Of a DNA stretch of 64,000 nucleotides, positions 45,191 through 56,640 are shown in pieces. The stretch lies in assembly GCA_963971405.1 (NCBI GenBank), contig OZ020489.1:8742001-8806000 (forward strand), read 5' to 3'. Each line of letters begins with the position of its first letter. Within the stretch, counting starts at the first letter, position 1. The stretch is from Psococerastis gibbosa (lineage: Eukaryota; Arthropoda; Insecta; Psocodea; Psocidae). The notes under the pieces were generated by a model. The model saw only the letters and a list, made by a program, of their open reading frames with translations, did no database searches and was not told where the DNA came from. The position numbers and the translations under genes were made by a program.

Positions 45191-45597
45191 GGGTGGCCAC
45201 GCCCCTTAATGTTGATTTATATTTTCTCATCTCTATTAAACATTTTTTTACTAAGGTCACTGAATTACCCCGCTGTGTGTGCGCCAAGCTGCTGAATTAT
45301 TAAACATAGGCAGTTGCTTACGCTCCACCCGAGTTAAGTGGCCATTTTTATTTCCATTATGCAGGCGCGCCATCCCATGAATTATTCATAGGGGGGATTC
45401 CATTGATTATCTTTGGAATTACCGTAATTACTGAATAGCACCGGTATAGTCCAGAACTGGACAATAGTTCTATACAAGAGAGATGGGTAATGAGTTTCCC
45501 GCCAAAAATATGTATTTTTAAATTTCTGAGACCACCCACCACATCAACTGTGACTATTGAAATTAGGATATTTGCCACGGGTAAGTGAGAGGTCTAC

Positions 45598-45925
45598 TTG
45601 GGGACATATAGTGTAGTGATACAAACCGTCAGAACATGTAGAGTAGTGGTACAGACTGTCGGAACATGTAGAGTGGTGGTACAGACTGTCAGGACATGTA
45701 GAGTAGTGGCACAGACTGTCTGGACCTGTAGAGTAGTGGTAAGGACTCCAGGTTTCACCCGAAAGGATGTTGGTTCGATTCCCACACTTACTACGTTTTC
45801 TGGCCATTCTTCGGAGGGCATGTAAAGCAGGCGGCCCTGGGCTTTTCTAGTTGAGTGTAAGAGAGGGCTTTATGGACCTAACTCCACTAGGTTGGCTTAG
45901 TAATGGAACAAAAAGGGAATCTTAA
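45598..45925 (+). mobile_element. SINE-1 with five tandem heads
   Basis: The A-box head is repeated five times in exact 30-bp steps (45601, 45631, 45661, 45691, 45721), each ACATGTAGAGTAGTGGTAC-like with TGTC at the junctions. Only the last head continues into the B-box (GATGTTGGTTCGATTCCCAC) and the normal SINE-1 body and tail. Confidence 0.9.
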
Positions 45926-45933
45926 TATTGAAT

Positions 45934-46217
45934 CAGTCAGTACAGACTATCAGGACATGTAGAGTAGTGGCACAGACTGACAGAACATGTAGAGTAGTGG
46001 CACAGACTGTCAGGACATGTAGAGTAGTGGTACAGACTCCAGGTTTCACCCGAAAGGATGTTGGTTCGATTTCCACACTTACTACGTTTTCTGACCATTC
46101 TTCGGAGGGCATGTAAAGCAGGCGGCCCTGGGCTTTCCTAGTTGAGTGTAAGAGAGGGCTTTATAAACCCTGCTAGGTTGGCTTAGTAGTAGAACAAAAG
46201 TCAATATTTATTTATTT
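45934..46217 (+). mobile_element. SINE-1 with three and a half tandem heads
   Basis: Heads start at 45952, 45982 and 46012, again 30 bp apart, with a partial one before. The body and (TATTT)n tail are complete. It lies directly downstream of, and in the same direction as, the multi-headed copy at 45598. Confidence 0.9.
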
Positions 46218-46429
46218 ATTATGAAAAGACGTAGGAGATGGCCCTGGGATTAAAAAAAAAAAATGGCGGGCTCAAACGTCCCATCTCTACTCATTACTCG
46301 ACTTAGAAGTTAAAAGGGAAAGATTTTCCTTAGATATTGGATCAAACTTGAATTTAAGCGAAGCGGCAAGGCAAGGGAAGCGGCTGTCGGACATTGTGCT
46401 TATGCACAATACCCTACATTTGTTTTTGG

Positions 46430-46625
46430 AGGTTGGCGGAAGCAAGACGACAAGATAGAAAACCCATCGACAGACTCACGGCAACCCTCGTGGAAAGAAT
46501 TTAACAACTCGCCGGAGCAAGAGGAAAAGCAATCGCCGAGCTCAAGACGTTAGCGTCCGACCGGGTCAAGTATAAGAAATGGGTCTAAGGCGACCTCCTC
46601 CACGCAGGACTAATAGGGAAGAAGA
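46430..46625 (+). pseudogene. LINE C-terminal fragment
   Basis: One frame reads RRQDRKPIDRLTATLVERI, stop, QLAGARGKAIAELKTLASDR and YKKWV, then stop: the usual W/R-rich tail of a non-LTR reverse transcriptase. An in-frame TAA shows that it is dead. A short GAAGAAGAAG tract follows. Confidence 0.5.
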
Positions 46626-47141
46626 AGACGATCATGGTGATTTGTAAAAAAGAAACCAATTCAAGGTACATGTACAGGCGAAGGAGTTCCATAAATGATT
46701 AATTTGTGCTAGTACCGCTAACTATATATCACAGTGTAGAGGAACTTTTCTTATAATCACTTTATCCTGAATAATACGAAGTTCAACGATCGAGTTTTCC
46801 TGTTGAAATTAATTTCTGTTGGTTGACCTTAAGTAGTCATTTTTATTTCCATTATACGGAGGCGCTAGCGCATGAATAATTTATATAGGGGTATAAATTG
46901 ATTATCAGCCGAATTACGAACAATGCAATGGGACTTGTGTTTTTTTTTGGTTTTATTGTATTCGGAAATAGTATTGAAGTATAGGAAATATGCTGGCAAA
47001 GTCACAAAAACTTTTGTACAGTGGTTCAATATTTTTCAATATTTTTTATTTCATTGCGCTTTTAGTAGCAAAAAAAGATCCACGTACTCTCCTTATCGCA
47101 GAGACAATGGTATTTACTGCAATATATTTAATAAAAACAAA
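46626..47141. other. No gene seen
   Basis: Anonymous. The word CATTTTTATTTCCATTAT..(A/G)(C/G)GCGC near 46838 also occurs near 45341. Confidence 0.4.
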
Positions 47142-47444
47142 AGTGGTTCCCAAACTGTGGTCCACAGGCATATATCAGGTGGTCCACGGACCAAACTAAG
47201 AAATAAGAAAATGAAACAGCTGAGTTATTGGAAATTACAGTAAGTCTTGGCACTGAACTGTAAAATCCAACCTATACCAGTCCTCAACATTTAATCAAAC
47301 ATTAGCACGTAGCCTAATTGTACGCACAAGCTACCTACTCGATCTTGGTCCTAGAATTTGACGATTATCCTGTCACAGCCATGTGGTCCACGGAAAATCA
47401 TCAAATAATCTAGTGGTTCACGGACAAAATTTTGGGGACCCCTG
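47142..47444. mobile_element. hAT-like non-autonomous element, old
   Basis: The ends AGTGGTTCCCAAACTGTGG and, inverted, CAGGGGTCCCCAAAATTTTG match the common hAT end pattern CAG(T/G)GGTYCCCAA. The segment GTGGTCCACGGA recurs inside. No target duplication is visible, so it is degenerate. Confidence 0.55.
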
Positions 47445-47539
47445 CTTTATCCAATAAAGTGAGCTCACCGATCTGTTCGGTTAGATAGCTGTGTAGCAAC
47501 CTGTCTAGCAATACGAATCTTGGATTTAGCCGACACTGT

Positions 47540-48030
47540 ACTTTTCGGGCTTGTGATTCAGCGGTTAGGCGCCCATTCCATTGACCGGCTAGGGCTATTT
47601 CCAAAAACAGTGACGTGGTAGCAGACATTCAAGACTTAGGTTGCGTTTCCACCGATCTCGCATTGCAGAATGCAAATGACATTGACGGAAATTAGAATTT
47701 TTCTTTTTATAGAAATCTATTAAAATGTTTGTACTTAACATATCCCATGACGCCATTTTTTAATTTTAGTTTGTTTGTTTGTGATTTTACTGTATGATTA
47801 TTGATCAATTATAATTATGGCATAGAGGAAAATAAACATTTCCGTCAATTCTGCAATGCGAGGTCGGTGGAAACGCCACCTAAGTCTTGAATGTCTGCTA
47901 CCACGTCACCGTTTTTGGAAATAGCCCTAGCCGGTCAATGGAATGGGCGCCTTTAGACGATGCTCCGGATAGGCGTACATCGTGGGTTCGAATCTCGCCA
48001 TATCCAGGTTTTTCTAAACCCTCTAATTTC
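47540..48030 (+). mobile_element. tRNA-derived SINE, single arm, split by a MITE
   Basis: GTGATTCAGCGGTTA (A-box) at 47553-47567 is separated by a MITE from GACGATGCTCCGGATAGGCG and the B-box GTGGGTTCGAATC. Removing the MITE and one TTA gives the same tRNA-like order as the arms at 57620. Confidence 0.75.
47568..47951. mobile_element. MITE family P (short form), copy 3
   Basis: Ends GGCGCCCATTCCATTGACCG and its inverse, with TTA at 47565-47567 and TTTA after the right end. Confidence 0.9.
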
Positions 48031-48032
48031 GG

Positions 48033-48300
48033 TTGAGACAAGACTTGTTTATTCACAATTTGAGAGTACAGGCTGCAGTCAGGGCTATTGAGCTCAACCT
48101 GTTTCGACTTGACGATCGCTTGAAAAGTATCTGTGAAGAATACTTGAAGGCACCCCCACCTACTAATACATGGGGGTGCCGTGCAGCATTTTTACAGAGA
48201 TATTCCAAAGGATGATCAGAGAATAGCTATGGTAACGTTACACACAGTATTGAGTATAGTCAGGGCGAGTAGAGTACTGACTCTCACCCCTGAAGAACTT
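48033..48300 (+). other. Unrecognised open stretch with a short hairpin
   Basis: About 60 codons are open from 48033 (AIELNLFRLDDRLKSICEEY). GGCACCCCCA and TGGGGGTGCC at 48150-48181 form a 10-bp stem. No family is recognised. Confidence 0.2.
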
Positions 48301-48309
48301 TTTACGGAC

Positions 48310-48520
48310 CTAGGCCTACTGAAAGTGGCTCATTGGTCCCTTACATTAGTTGTATTATTTCCGTATGAATTTTCGGCCATTGGCAAACTGGTATACGTTC
48401 TCGATGTCAACCTACACCGGCCACAAGCGATAATGGACAAGCTGAGACAAGCCTACCATTAACACAATGAAGCAGGTGAAGGCTTGACTTAACCAAGTAC
48501 AGATATGAGTCAGGGTCGAC
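48310..48520 (-). repeat. Repeat family H
   Basis: Inverted relative to 3460, with GGCCATTGGCAAACTGGTA and TTGACTTAACCAAGTACAG. Confidence 0.75.
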
Positions 48521-48859
48521 GATCAGATACATTCCATTCATTGAATTGTTTGTATGCAATGAACTTTTAAATATATATATATATATAATGGGGTATAATT
48601 CATTTTAATATAGACCAAGTTAATTAATAACATTTCATATTTATGGCAAAATCTTATGGTAGGTAATTTGGTGAATTATATAATAAATATATATATAAAT
48701 ATAATAAATAATATAATATAATAATAATAATATAAAAATTAAATATAAATATATTAATATATAAATATATTGGTTCAACAGCTCTTTATACCTAAAGGGC
48801 CGGTAATACCTTACTATTTGAATCAAAGTGTAACCCCAGGCGGTTTCCTTGTGGAGGCG
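48521..48859. other. AT-rich low-complexity stretch
   Basis: (TA)n near 48574 and long AT-only runs at 48670-48770. No gene. Confidence 0.6.
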
Positions 48860-49514
48860 GGCTTACTTTATGATTCCCTTCCTTTGAGAGATTGGATACC
48901 CTTCACTTTCTGAAATTGCCAGAATTTCCTGGTACTTAACTACCTGAACGCTTCTCTTCAAACGACGGCTTGCTTAGTGTAATAATTGCAGATCATGTAC
49001 TTCAGTTAGCATATTGTATTTTCAGAATTAAGTTATTGACAAATTGTGCTTTGAAACTGAAATATGCCAATTTTTACAGGTTATTTTCCTTTGCAATTCC
49101 CTTTCTTTGAGAGATTGTATACCCTTTAAGTTCTGAAATTGCCAGAATTTCCCCTAAACCACCTGAAGGTTTCCTTACAGTTGGCATGCTTAATGTATCA
49201 TGTATACTGTACGCATACTTCAGTAATCTTCAGAATTCAGTTGTTCCCAGATTATTCATTGAAACTTAAGTAGGCTATTTATTTTAGGTTACTTTTCTTA
49301 TAATTCGCTTCTTTTGAGAGACTATATAGGCATATACCTTTTACTTTCAGATGAATTACCAGAATTTCACTATTACTGCTTGAATAATTCTCCACAAATA
49401 TCGCCATAACACGTCTCCTATGTAGTAGTAGTAGTAGTGTTCGTCGGGTTAATAACGACTTAGGCCTCATATTTGGGCCCATAGAGCGACTCCGATTTGA
49501 CTGTCCTATGCCAG

Positions 49515-49710
49515 CCCATAGGACAGTGTACCTCCTGATTATAGTGGATTCCGAACCACTTGGGAAACACAGTGAAGTCACACGATTAGTTCGGAGGTGA
49601 CCAGGACAAGTCCTACCATGTTTCCCTATCGGCACTGTGCACACGACCAAGTTATCTGCAGCTTTGATCATTACTCTGGTCCACTGGATTCAACTTGGTA
49701 TGGCGGCCGG
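49515..49710 (-). repeat. R1, partial, inside the tandem array
   Basis: Keeps CCTCCTGATTATAGTGGATT and the left end TCAACTTGGTATGG. Confidence 0.75.
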
Positions 49711-49776
49711 CTAACACGTACCGTACTACAATAATTACGTAAAGTACTGACAAATTTCGGTTTGAAACTGAATTAG

Positions 49777-49970
49777 ACTTATTGCTTTCAAATTTATACG
49801 TAGTATAAGGAAAGCTTTGTGATGGTCGAAATTTTCGATTACCAGATTTCAACGGATTTAAATTTTTGAGGTCCCAGGAACCAAAAAAAGAAATGCTACG
49901 AACTTCCCTAACTTGCTTAGAGACCATCTCTTAGAGAAAGCTTTCTATACACTGTCACCGAGGCACTAAC
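49777..49970 (+). mobile_element. DR, 5' fragment, inside the tandem array
   Basis: TTGCTTTCAAATTTATACGT through GAGGTCCCAGGAACC. The sequence just beyond, to 49970, recurs inverted near 56240-56330. Confidence 0.65.
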
Positions 49971-50843
49971 ACAATGACACAGACAGATTTAACTGATTTT
50001 GACGATATTTTGACAATTTTACGTTCTTGTTGATTATTTGTTGTACATGTTGATTATTTGATTGCATAATTTAACAGAATAATATATTTATTTATTTTAC
50101 TTTTTGATATTGCCAGAAATTCAGCTGAATGACTCTCAACAAACATCGGCATACTGTATAAGTCCGCCCCCAGTTGTTCAATGACTGTGAGGCCCTGCAT
50201 GACTATTAACATTGCGGGCAATGTAAGTCAAACTCCCCCTTTAATTGTTAAATAAAGCAAGTACTGTAATACAAACTATGTTACTGACAAATAATTGCCC
50301 TTTGAAACTGACTAATTGTTTACAGGCTATTATTCTTTATGATTCGCTTCCTTTGAGAGATTTAATACTTTTCTCTTTCTGAAATTGCCTGAAATTCCCT
50401 ATTACTTCTCTACAAACATCGGCATACTGTAGTATAATGGCAGATCCCACAATACTAATTAAATTACTGAGAAACTGATTTGAAACAGAAACAAGCTAAT
50501 TATTTGCAGGCTATTTTTCTCTATGATTCGGTTCCTTTGAAAGATTGCATACCCTACTTTCTGACATTGCCGGAAATTCCCTCAAAATGGCAGAACGCTT
50601 TTCTAAAAACATCGCTACACTGTACCTATAGTGTAATTGCAAGATCACGTACTACGACTAAAGTTACTGACAAATTGTGTTCTGAAACGGAAATAAGCTA
50701 ATAATGGTTTTCATGTTATTTTTCTTTCCTTTGAGAGATTGGATGCCTTTTACTTTCTGAAATTGAACAAAATTTCCTATAAACGCCTGAACCCTTCCCT
50801 GCAAATATCGGTTTGCTTTAGTGTGATCAACCTGTACTGTATG

Positions 50844-51135
50844 CAGTGGCGGACACAGCTATTTGTTTTGGGGGGGAGGGTCATCCCTCAAAATGCCGCC
50901 TCGAGTATGCACTAAGAATAAAAATAATACGGTATTTTGAATTAAGTAACTGATTTAGTTTTTCCGAACAATTCTGGTTGGTACATACAGAACGACACGA
51001 AACCATTTAAAGAAGAATTACAATAACACTTTCCATACTTCATTTAAAAAAAATTAATTCGTCATTTTGGCGCTTTTTTTAAATTTTGGAGGGGGTCATG
51101 ACCCCCGTGCCCCCCCCTCTGTTGTTCCGCCACTG
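50844..51135. mobile_element. hAT-type MITE, family D, copy 2
   Basis: Ends CAGTGGCGGACACAG and CCGCCACTG. The 8-bp flanks ACTGTATG (50836-50843) and GCTGTATG (51136-51143) differ once. 292 bp, with G and C runs inside both ends. Confidence 0.9.
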
Positions 51136-51404
51136 GCTGTATGATTGGCTTCATTTAAGTGATGGGATACCCTTCGCAGAAATTTTTATAACTGCCCCAG
51201 AGCTTCCCTACGAACCTTTGGTGAAATGACAGTACCTAAATACAGTATACGATACCTTACAGTACCTCAGCTGTGCATACTGCTGTATACAGGGTTTATA
51301 TCGTCCAAGATATTTTATGAGATAAATTGTTTTTCACGAATCGTATTGCCGTATCGCTCACTCTGAAATCGCCACTATCCCCTGGTCTTTACCTGCAGGC
51401 CTAG

Positions 51405-51665
51405 CCTTTTGGGGGTTTACCCCCAAATTTGAGTTAGCCCAAAATAGAAAACATCGTGCCGAGATATAATTTTTATGAACCTCTTCTTGTCATGTGCCCT
51501 GAAATCCATGGACTAGCCTGTCCACAAATCAATGCACAGACAAACAGACTGACAATTCGAAAAAAATCCCTCTTTTTGTTCCCGGTACCTCAAAACGTGT
51601 AAATCCACTGAAATCTCAAAATCGAACATTTCGACTATCACCAGCTTACCTAATACTAATGTATA
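51405..51665 (-). mobile_element. DR, degraded fragment
   Basis: GAGTTAGCCCAAAA and CACTGAAATCTCAAAATCG are DR landmarks in inverted order. Confidence 0.6.
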
Positions 51666-52394
51666 AACAGGAAATCAAGAATTATCGCCAAACAATTTGA
51701 CACATCCCCCCCCCCCCTATTCACTGCATACCCACGAGACGTGCTCTAGAATAACTTTTGGGCATAAAACGGGGATTTAACGATCAGTAAAAGAGAGAAT
51801 GACTTGTCTTGTTTATTGCAGGAGGAACAATTCAAAAAAGGAGGGGGGGGGGAGGAATCGGTAAGTCGTTAGAGGAAGGATGCTTTAGGGGGAAATAGGG
51901 GGTAAAGGCGGGGGCAGAACTCTCTGCTTCTCTTCAAAGATTTCCTTTACCCCTCTTGCCTTTATCGGACCACTACGCTATTGATTCAATCATAAACCGT
52001 AAATGAAATGGAGGGAAACATGGTGGGTGAAGTGGAGCTTTGAGAATTTTCCATCCATACCTATACTTTATGATAGCTGACATTTCGGGAAGTGGCGTGA
52101 AAAATTGCTTTTTTGCGTTTTGAAAGGGGGTTTTGTGAAAATTATTATTTTTCGTATTAATTGGAAAATTGGAATGGGTAAAATTTGTTGGTATATACAC
52201 GTATATATTTCCTTAATACTTCTTCAAATATGAATACAGAATAATGGATGGCTACATAAGCCGAGTCACTTCTGACGGAAACTAACATATAGTAATTAGG
52301 CCGCATGTGATGAGGAACGAAAAGTATCGCCTTTTGGATTCAATTGGACACAATTGAAGGGAAGATAGAACGAGAGGTCTCCCAGCAGAAGAAG
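51666..52394. other. No gene seen
   Basis: C-run near 51710 and G-run near 51842; nothing else. Confidence 0.5.
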
Positions 52395-52835
52395 AACATA
52401 ATTTTTTTTAGTCATTTTTCATGAAAATTGAGTCTTTTTATTTTTTTACCCCCAGAACTAAACTAACAAGGGACAAGCAACCTATTGCGGTTTTTTAACA
52501 TTAATAACGACTAAAATAATATATGTGAAGTTACATCTTAGTACCCGTTTTTTTGGTTGGAATTTATTGAGGCAGAAACCCCCCCTAAATTGAGTTAGCT
52601 GAAACTACAAAAAATTATTCCGAGGTATGAGTTTTGTGAACCGACATTCCAAATTTAAACCAAATCCATTGAGTAGTTTAACCACAAATCAACGAACAGG
52701 ACAGACATATATTGCGTGAAAACCGTTTTTTTTGGTTCCTGAGACCTCAAAACGTGTAAATCTATTGAAATCTCCAAATCGAAAATTTCGACCATCACAA
52801 AGCTTTCTTTAACTACGTATAAATAGGAAAGCAAA
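52395..52835 (-). mobile_element. DR, 5' half
   Basis: Shares ACATTAATAACGACTA, AAATTGAGTTAGC and CCATCACAAAGCTTTC with the full copies, ending at the GCTTTCC-like terminus. Confidence 0.75.
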
Positions 52836-53259
52836 AAACATAGGTCATTTGCCAATTTATATTGTTTATGCGCAATATACCAAAGCCGAGTAAGCCTATC
52901 TGCTCAAGATGTTGGCTGTTAAACTTTCTGGGCAGGTAATTCCATTGATCCTATTTCCCAGGTAGCGAAGCCTTCGAGAAGAGATTAGCAACGAACAAAG
53001 TTCCTACCCGTGTGTAGAATTCACTCTAAGTCTACAATAAACTCTCTAGCTAGAGTGTAGTGGGGCAGTCTAAAAGAAAGTTTAGCAAGTTTTGGAAAAA
53101 TACAAAAAAATACTTAAATAAATAAATATTGACTTCTTTTTTTTGTTCCATGGTGGTTATTTTCTTTATAATTTATATACCGTATATATACTTATATTTA
53201 ATAATTTGTTCTTCGGTGGTTATTTTCTTTATAATTTACTACGTAAGTTATGAAATGAA

Positions 53260-53620
53260 ATGAAATGAAAAAACGACTTTATTGCAAACAAAAGGTGAAC
53301 AATAAGACTATAAAGTCTTGTTTTCATGCTAACCTTAAAAACTAAAAAAAAAAACATTGTAGACTATTATAAATTAATTAAAATTAAATAGAGAAGAAGG
53401 AAACAGAGTAGTAGTGAAAAAAAGAAGAATAAAAGGTATAGGGGGGGGGGGGAGGAATCCATTGTCATCACCATTACAGGACCGGAGAGAGTCTGAGCGT
53501 TATCTAAGATATAGTGTTTAATTATTTTCTTAAAGCTACTGAGTGAACTAGCTGCCCTGATCTCCAATGGTAGGCGGTTCCAGTGGCGAATCCAGTATAA
53601 TACCGTAGATTGCCCATGTC
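53260..53620 (-). pseudogene. LINE reverse-transcriptase C-terminus and 3' UTR
   Basis: The minus frame reads HWNRLPLEIRAASSLSSFKK and IIKHYILDN, the WN.LP.EI...S...FK..L..Y ending of CR1/Jockey-like reverse transcriptases. An approximately 220-bp 3' UTR and a (CATTT)n tail at 53256-53270 follow. The 5' part is missing. It holds a G-run of about 13 on the plus strand near 53440. Confidence 0.75.
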
Positions 53621-53771
53621 TTGTGGTCTTATATTATAATAATTTTCTCAATGGAAATTGTCGAGGACGGCTTCATACACAATATCATAGGGTTATTTTA
53701 ATTTTTGGGGAATAATTATTTCATGAACTGAGGACTAAAATTTCGCGTATTGTAAAGTTCATGGACAAATA

Positions 53772-53902
53772 GCTTCGGAGGGCATGTAAAGCAGGCGGTC
53801 CCGGGGTCATCCAAGTTGAGTGTAAGAGAGGGCTCTACAGCCCTAACTCCGCTAGGTTGGCTTAGTAATAGAACAACAAAAAGTCAAGATTTATTTATTT
53901 AC
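53772..53902 (+). mobile_element. SINE-1, 3' half
   Basis: GCTTCGGAGGGCATGTAAAG to a TTTATTTATTT tail. No A or B box. Confidence 0.8.
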
Positions 53903-55069
53903 GCAAAAATAAAAATACCCTATAATATTTTATGAATCAGTAGAATATAGGCCATGGTTGATCTGAAAGCGTACTTCCAAAGGTTTCGTCAACATCTGCG
54001 GTCGACATCTTCAGTGGCACAGCGTAGACTCCTTAGATTGTAATCTCTACCACGGCTTATAATCCCGTATTCTACTGCTCCATCAGGTAACTCCGGCCGT
54101 GAGAGTATTTGTTATTATACCCCCTATAATATTGTGTACCGGTAAACGAAGTAGACCTCTACAACTTCAATGGACCAAATTTTATAGCATACGTGGTAAA
54201 AAAAAAATTAAAAATAGGAACTGGCTAATTTTTTTTGTGAACTGAGGGGTGATCAATATCTACGTTCCATATACCTATTTTTCTTCTTCTTCCTTTTCCG
54301 TATTACATAGTGCCGCGTGCGCAGCAGCTTATACTCGACGCTAATTTTAATAACTTATACGGCACATAAAATTAAAAATACTGCCTAATTTTTATCTTGA
54401 TCAATATCTACGTTCAATATACCTACTACTAATTGTCCAAAATATATAATTTATAATATTCAACAACAACCCTCCCCTCTTCAAAAATATTGGCACGCTC
54501 AATGGAATTATTTTCGGAACCACCCTGCTTGGGCAACTCTAGCCAACCGCTCATAACAGCGAAATGCTGAGACCTCAGGGGAAACGTCAAAAATAAAATT
54601 TTCCATTGTATATGCATACTGAACCCCCGTCATGAGATGAAGCTTTGCCAAATTAATACATAGCTGATGCATAGGAGGCTGGGAAATGGGGAAATCGACC
54701 TTAGCTACGTCAGCAATGCCGGTGGAAAACGCTATCTAGAGTACCACAAACCACGTTAAAAATGAATTAATCTCCATGTTTTACATTTTTTTCAGCTACT
54801 TATCGCTAAAGTGAAATAGCTATATTTTTTCCGCGTCTGTTTGAATAATTTTGACGCTAAGAAAGCCTTAATTTTACGAGAAAACCTGAAAATTAATATA
54901 CCGGCAAGTGTTCTTGCGATAGGGGTGAAAATCGCAGGGGAGAATGCCCCAGGGAGCTCACAACATATGAACGTCATACATTGACAGCTGAACGTTTCAG
55001 TGAGCACTCGACAGGTAATGCAAGATTTATAAAACTTGATATGGATTTCTGGTCTTGCAAAGTCTCTTA
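53903..55069. other. No gene seen
   Basis: 53940-54100 shares AGCGTACTTCCAAA and ACATCTTCAGTGGCACAGCG with 35400-35460, an unclassified repeat. The rest is anonymous. Confidence 0.45.
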
Positions 55070-55371
55070 GGCGCTTATTCCACCGACTGCAAATGACATT
55101 GAGGGAAATGTTTGTTTTACTCCATGCCATAGTTAAAATTGATCAATGATCATAGAGTAAAATCACAAACAAACTAAAATTAAAAAATGGCGTCATGGGA
55201 TTAATTACAAACATTTTAATAGATTTCTATAAAAAGAAAAACAAACATTTCCGTCAATGTCATTTGCATTCTACAATGCGAGGTCGATGGAAACCCCACC
55301 TAAATCTTGAATGTCTGTTACCACGTCACCGTATTTGTATTTAGCCCTAGCCGGTTGGCGGAATATGCGCC
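55070..55371. mobile_element. MITE family P (short form), left arm shortened
   Basis: GGCGCTTATTCCACCGACTG at left, GCGCC at right, TTA on both sides (55067-55069 and 55372-55374). The core is in the opposite orientation to the other short-form copies, and most of the left arm is deleted. Confidence 0.8.
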
Positions 55372-56332
55372 TTAGCTGACTCTTAGCTCTACATATTTCT
55401 TAAGTTAGCGTCCATTTAGTAAATTATATTATATTGTATTTTTAGAATATAAGATTTTAAATTAATTCTGTTCCTAAGTGTATTCTTGTAATTTGTTTAT
55501 GACGACGCCAAAAACCGTATAAAATATTACACATTTTGTGTAATATTTTATCAAGTCAACTTTTATTATAATGTGTTCGAAATATAACAAAGTTACAAAG
55601 GAGGCTATTTTATATACTGTATGTACCCATATATGTTCCTACTGGACGGTTAAAAATGAATGTTTAAATATTGTCTATTGTCTCCCGTTTCAAAAGTCCT
55701 TGGATCGAGTCCACTAATTGTATTTTTTTTTTATATGGTTCCAGTAAACACCTGACAGTTATCGTGTATGGCAGAATAGGACCTGCAGCCCGATCCTGGC
55801 AATTTAGGATTATTATAATACCGGGGTTTAAATTTCAATTGTTTTTAACAAATGTGTGCGAAATGCGCGGGAAATTCAATTTGATAAATTAATATTTTTT
55901 GTGAGTTTACATTTTTTTTTCTCCCTTAGATGTAAGACACATTAATTAAAATTATTCTTAGATTTCAAAATTCAACAATACCTGTTCATTTTAATGTTTA
56001 TTAGTATTTCCTTCAATTATTAAACCATTCTCTTGTATTATAATAATTTATTAATTTTTTTTATATTTTAGCACCTTCACGTGACACCCTACTACTGCGG
56101 TATTAAAAAATAAACCCGGTATTATAATAATCCCAAATTGCCAAGATCAATACAATACAATATATATTTCCTTAAATTTATACAATACATGTAAAGTATA
56201 AGATAAAATCGTCCAAAATCAGGTAGTTCTGTCATTGTCATTGCGCTAGTGCCTCAGTGACAGTGTAGAAAGCTTTCTATAAGTGATGGTTTCTAAGCAA
56301 TTTAGGGAAGTTAGAAGCATTTCTCGCTGCTT
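55372..56332. other. No gene seen
   Basis: AT-rich. 56240-56330 is the inverse of 49895-49970, about 80 bp of shared sequence. Confidence 0.45.
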
Positions 56333-56640
56333 TCAGTTCATCGGGAGTTTTCGAAGGTAGTCGAAACCTTGCAGTATAGGATCCAGTCGCTCACACTTGG
56401 CTGTGCGTGGCGCTGGCCTTGCAAGGTCTCCCCGTTGCCTCGTGTTGTAGGTGTGAGTGTCCCCGTTTTGTTCAAATGTCCCCCACACCTCAGGCTTTAA
56501 GATATGTAAGATGCAGCTAAATATGTGCAGACTTGGGGCTGTCATGATTTTTAATGATTTGAAGTGAGAGCGACAACTGTCACGGGGTCCCACTTTTAGC
56601 ATGTATCGCACTCCCCTCTTTTGCTGCAGGTCGATTTAAG
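56333..56640 (-). pseudogene. LINE reverse-transcriptase C-terminal fragment (Jockey/CR1-like)
   Basis: About 95 open codons: KRGVRYMLKVGPRDSCRSHF, then PSLHIFSCILHILKPEVW, then HTYNTRQRGDLARPAPRTAK and LRKLPMN with a stop. The K.R.ML...PR.SCR..F..L.I.T.PS...............YNTR pattern lies just past the reverse-transcriptase thumb. It is truncated at both ends but has no internal break, and it serves as the empty-site reference for the LINE at 38985. Confidence 0.8.

Larger units (their letters stand above)
48860..51340. repeat. Old tandem array, about 180-225 bp units, interrupted
   Basis: TTCCTTTGAGAGATTGGATA, CTTTCTGAAATTGCCAGAA and a TACTGACAAATT...GAAACTGA segment recur. Units start near 48872, 49095, 49300, 50341, 50522 and 50720, with remnants near 50096 and 51144. 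Units are clearly diverged. R1 (49515), DR (49777) and a hAT MITE (50844) are inserted in it. Confidence 0.8.

Noticed and set aside
45598..46116. Repetitive open frames (VVQTVRTCR-like peptides)
   Set aside because: They are translations of the 30-bp SINE heads; the period is a multiple of three, which keeps the frame open by chance.
48574..48780. Origin or matrix-attachment region
   Set aside because: AT-richness alone is not evidence.
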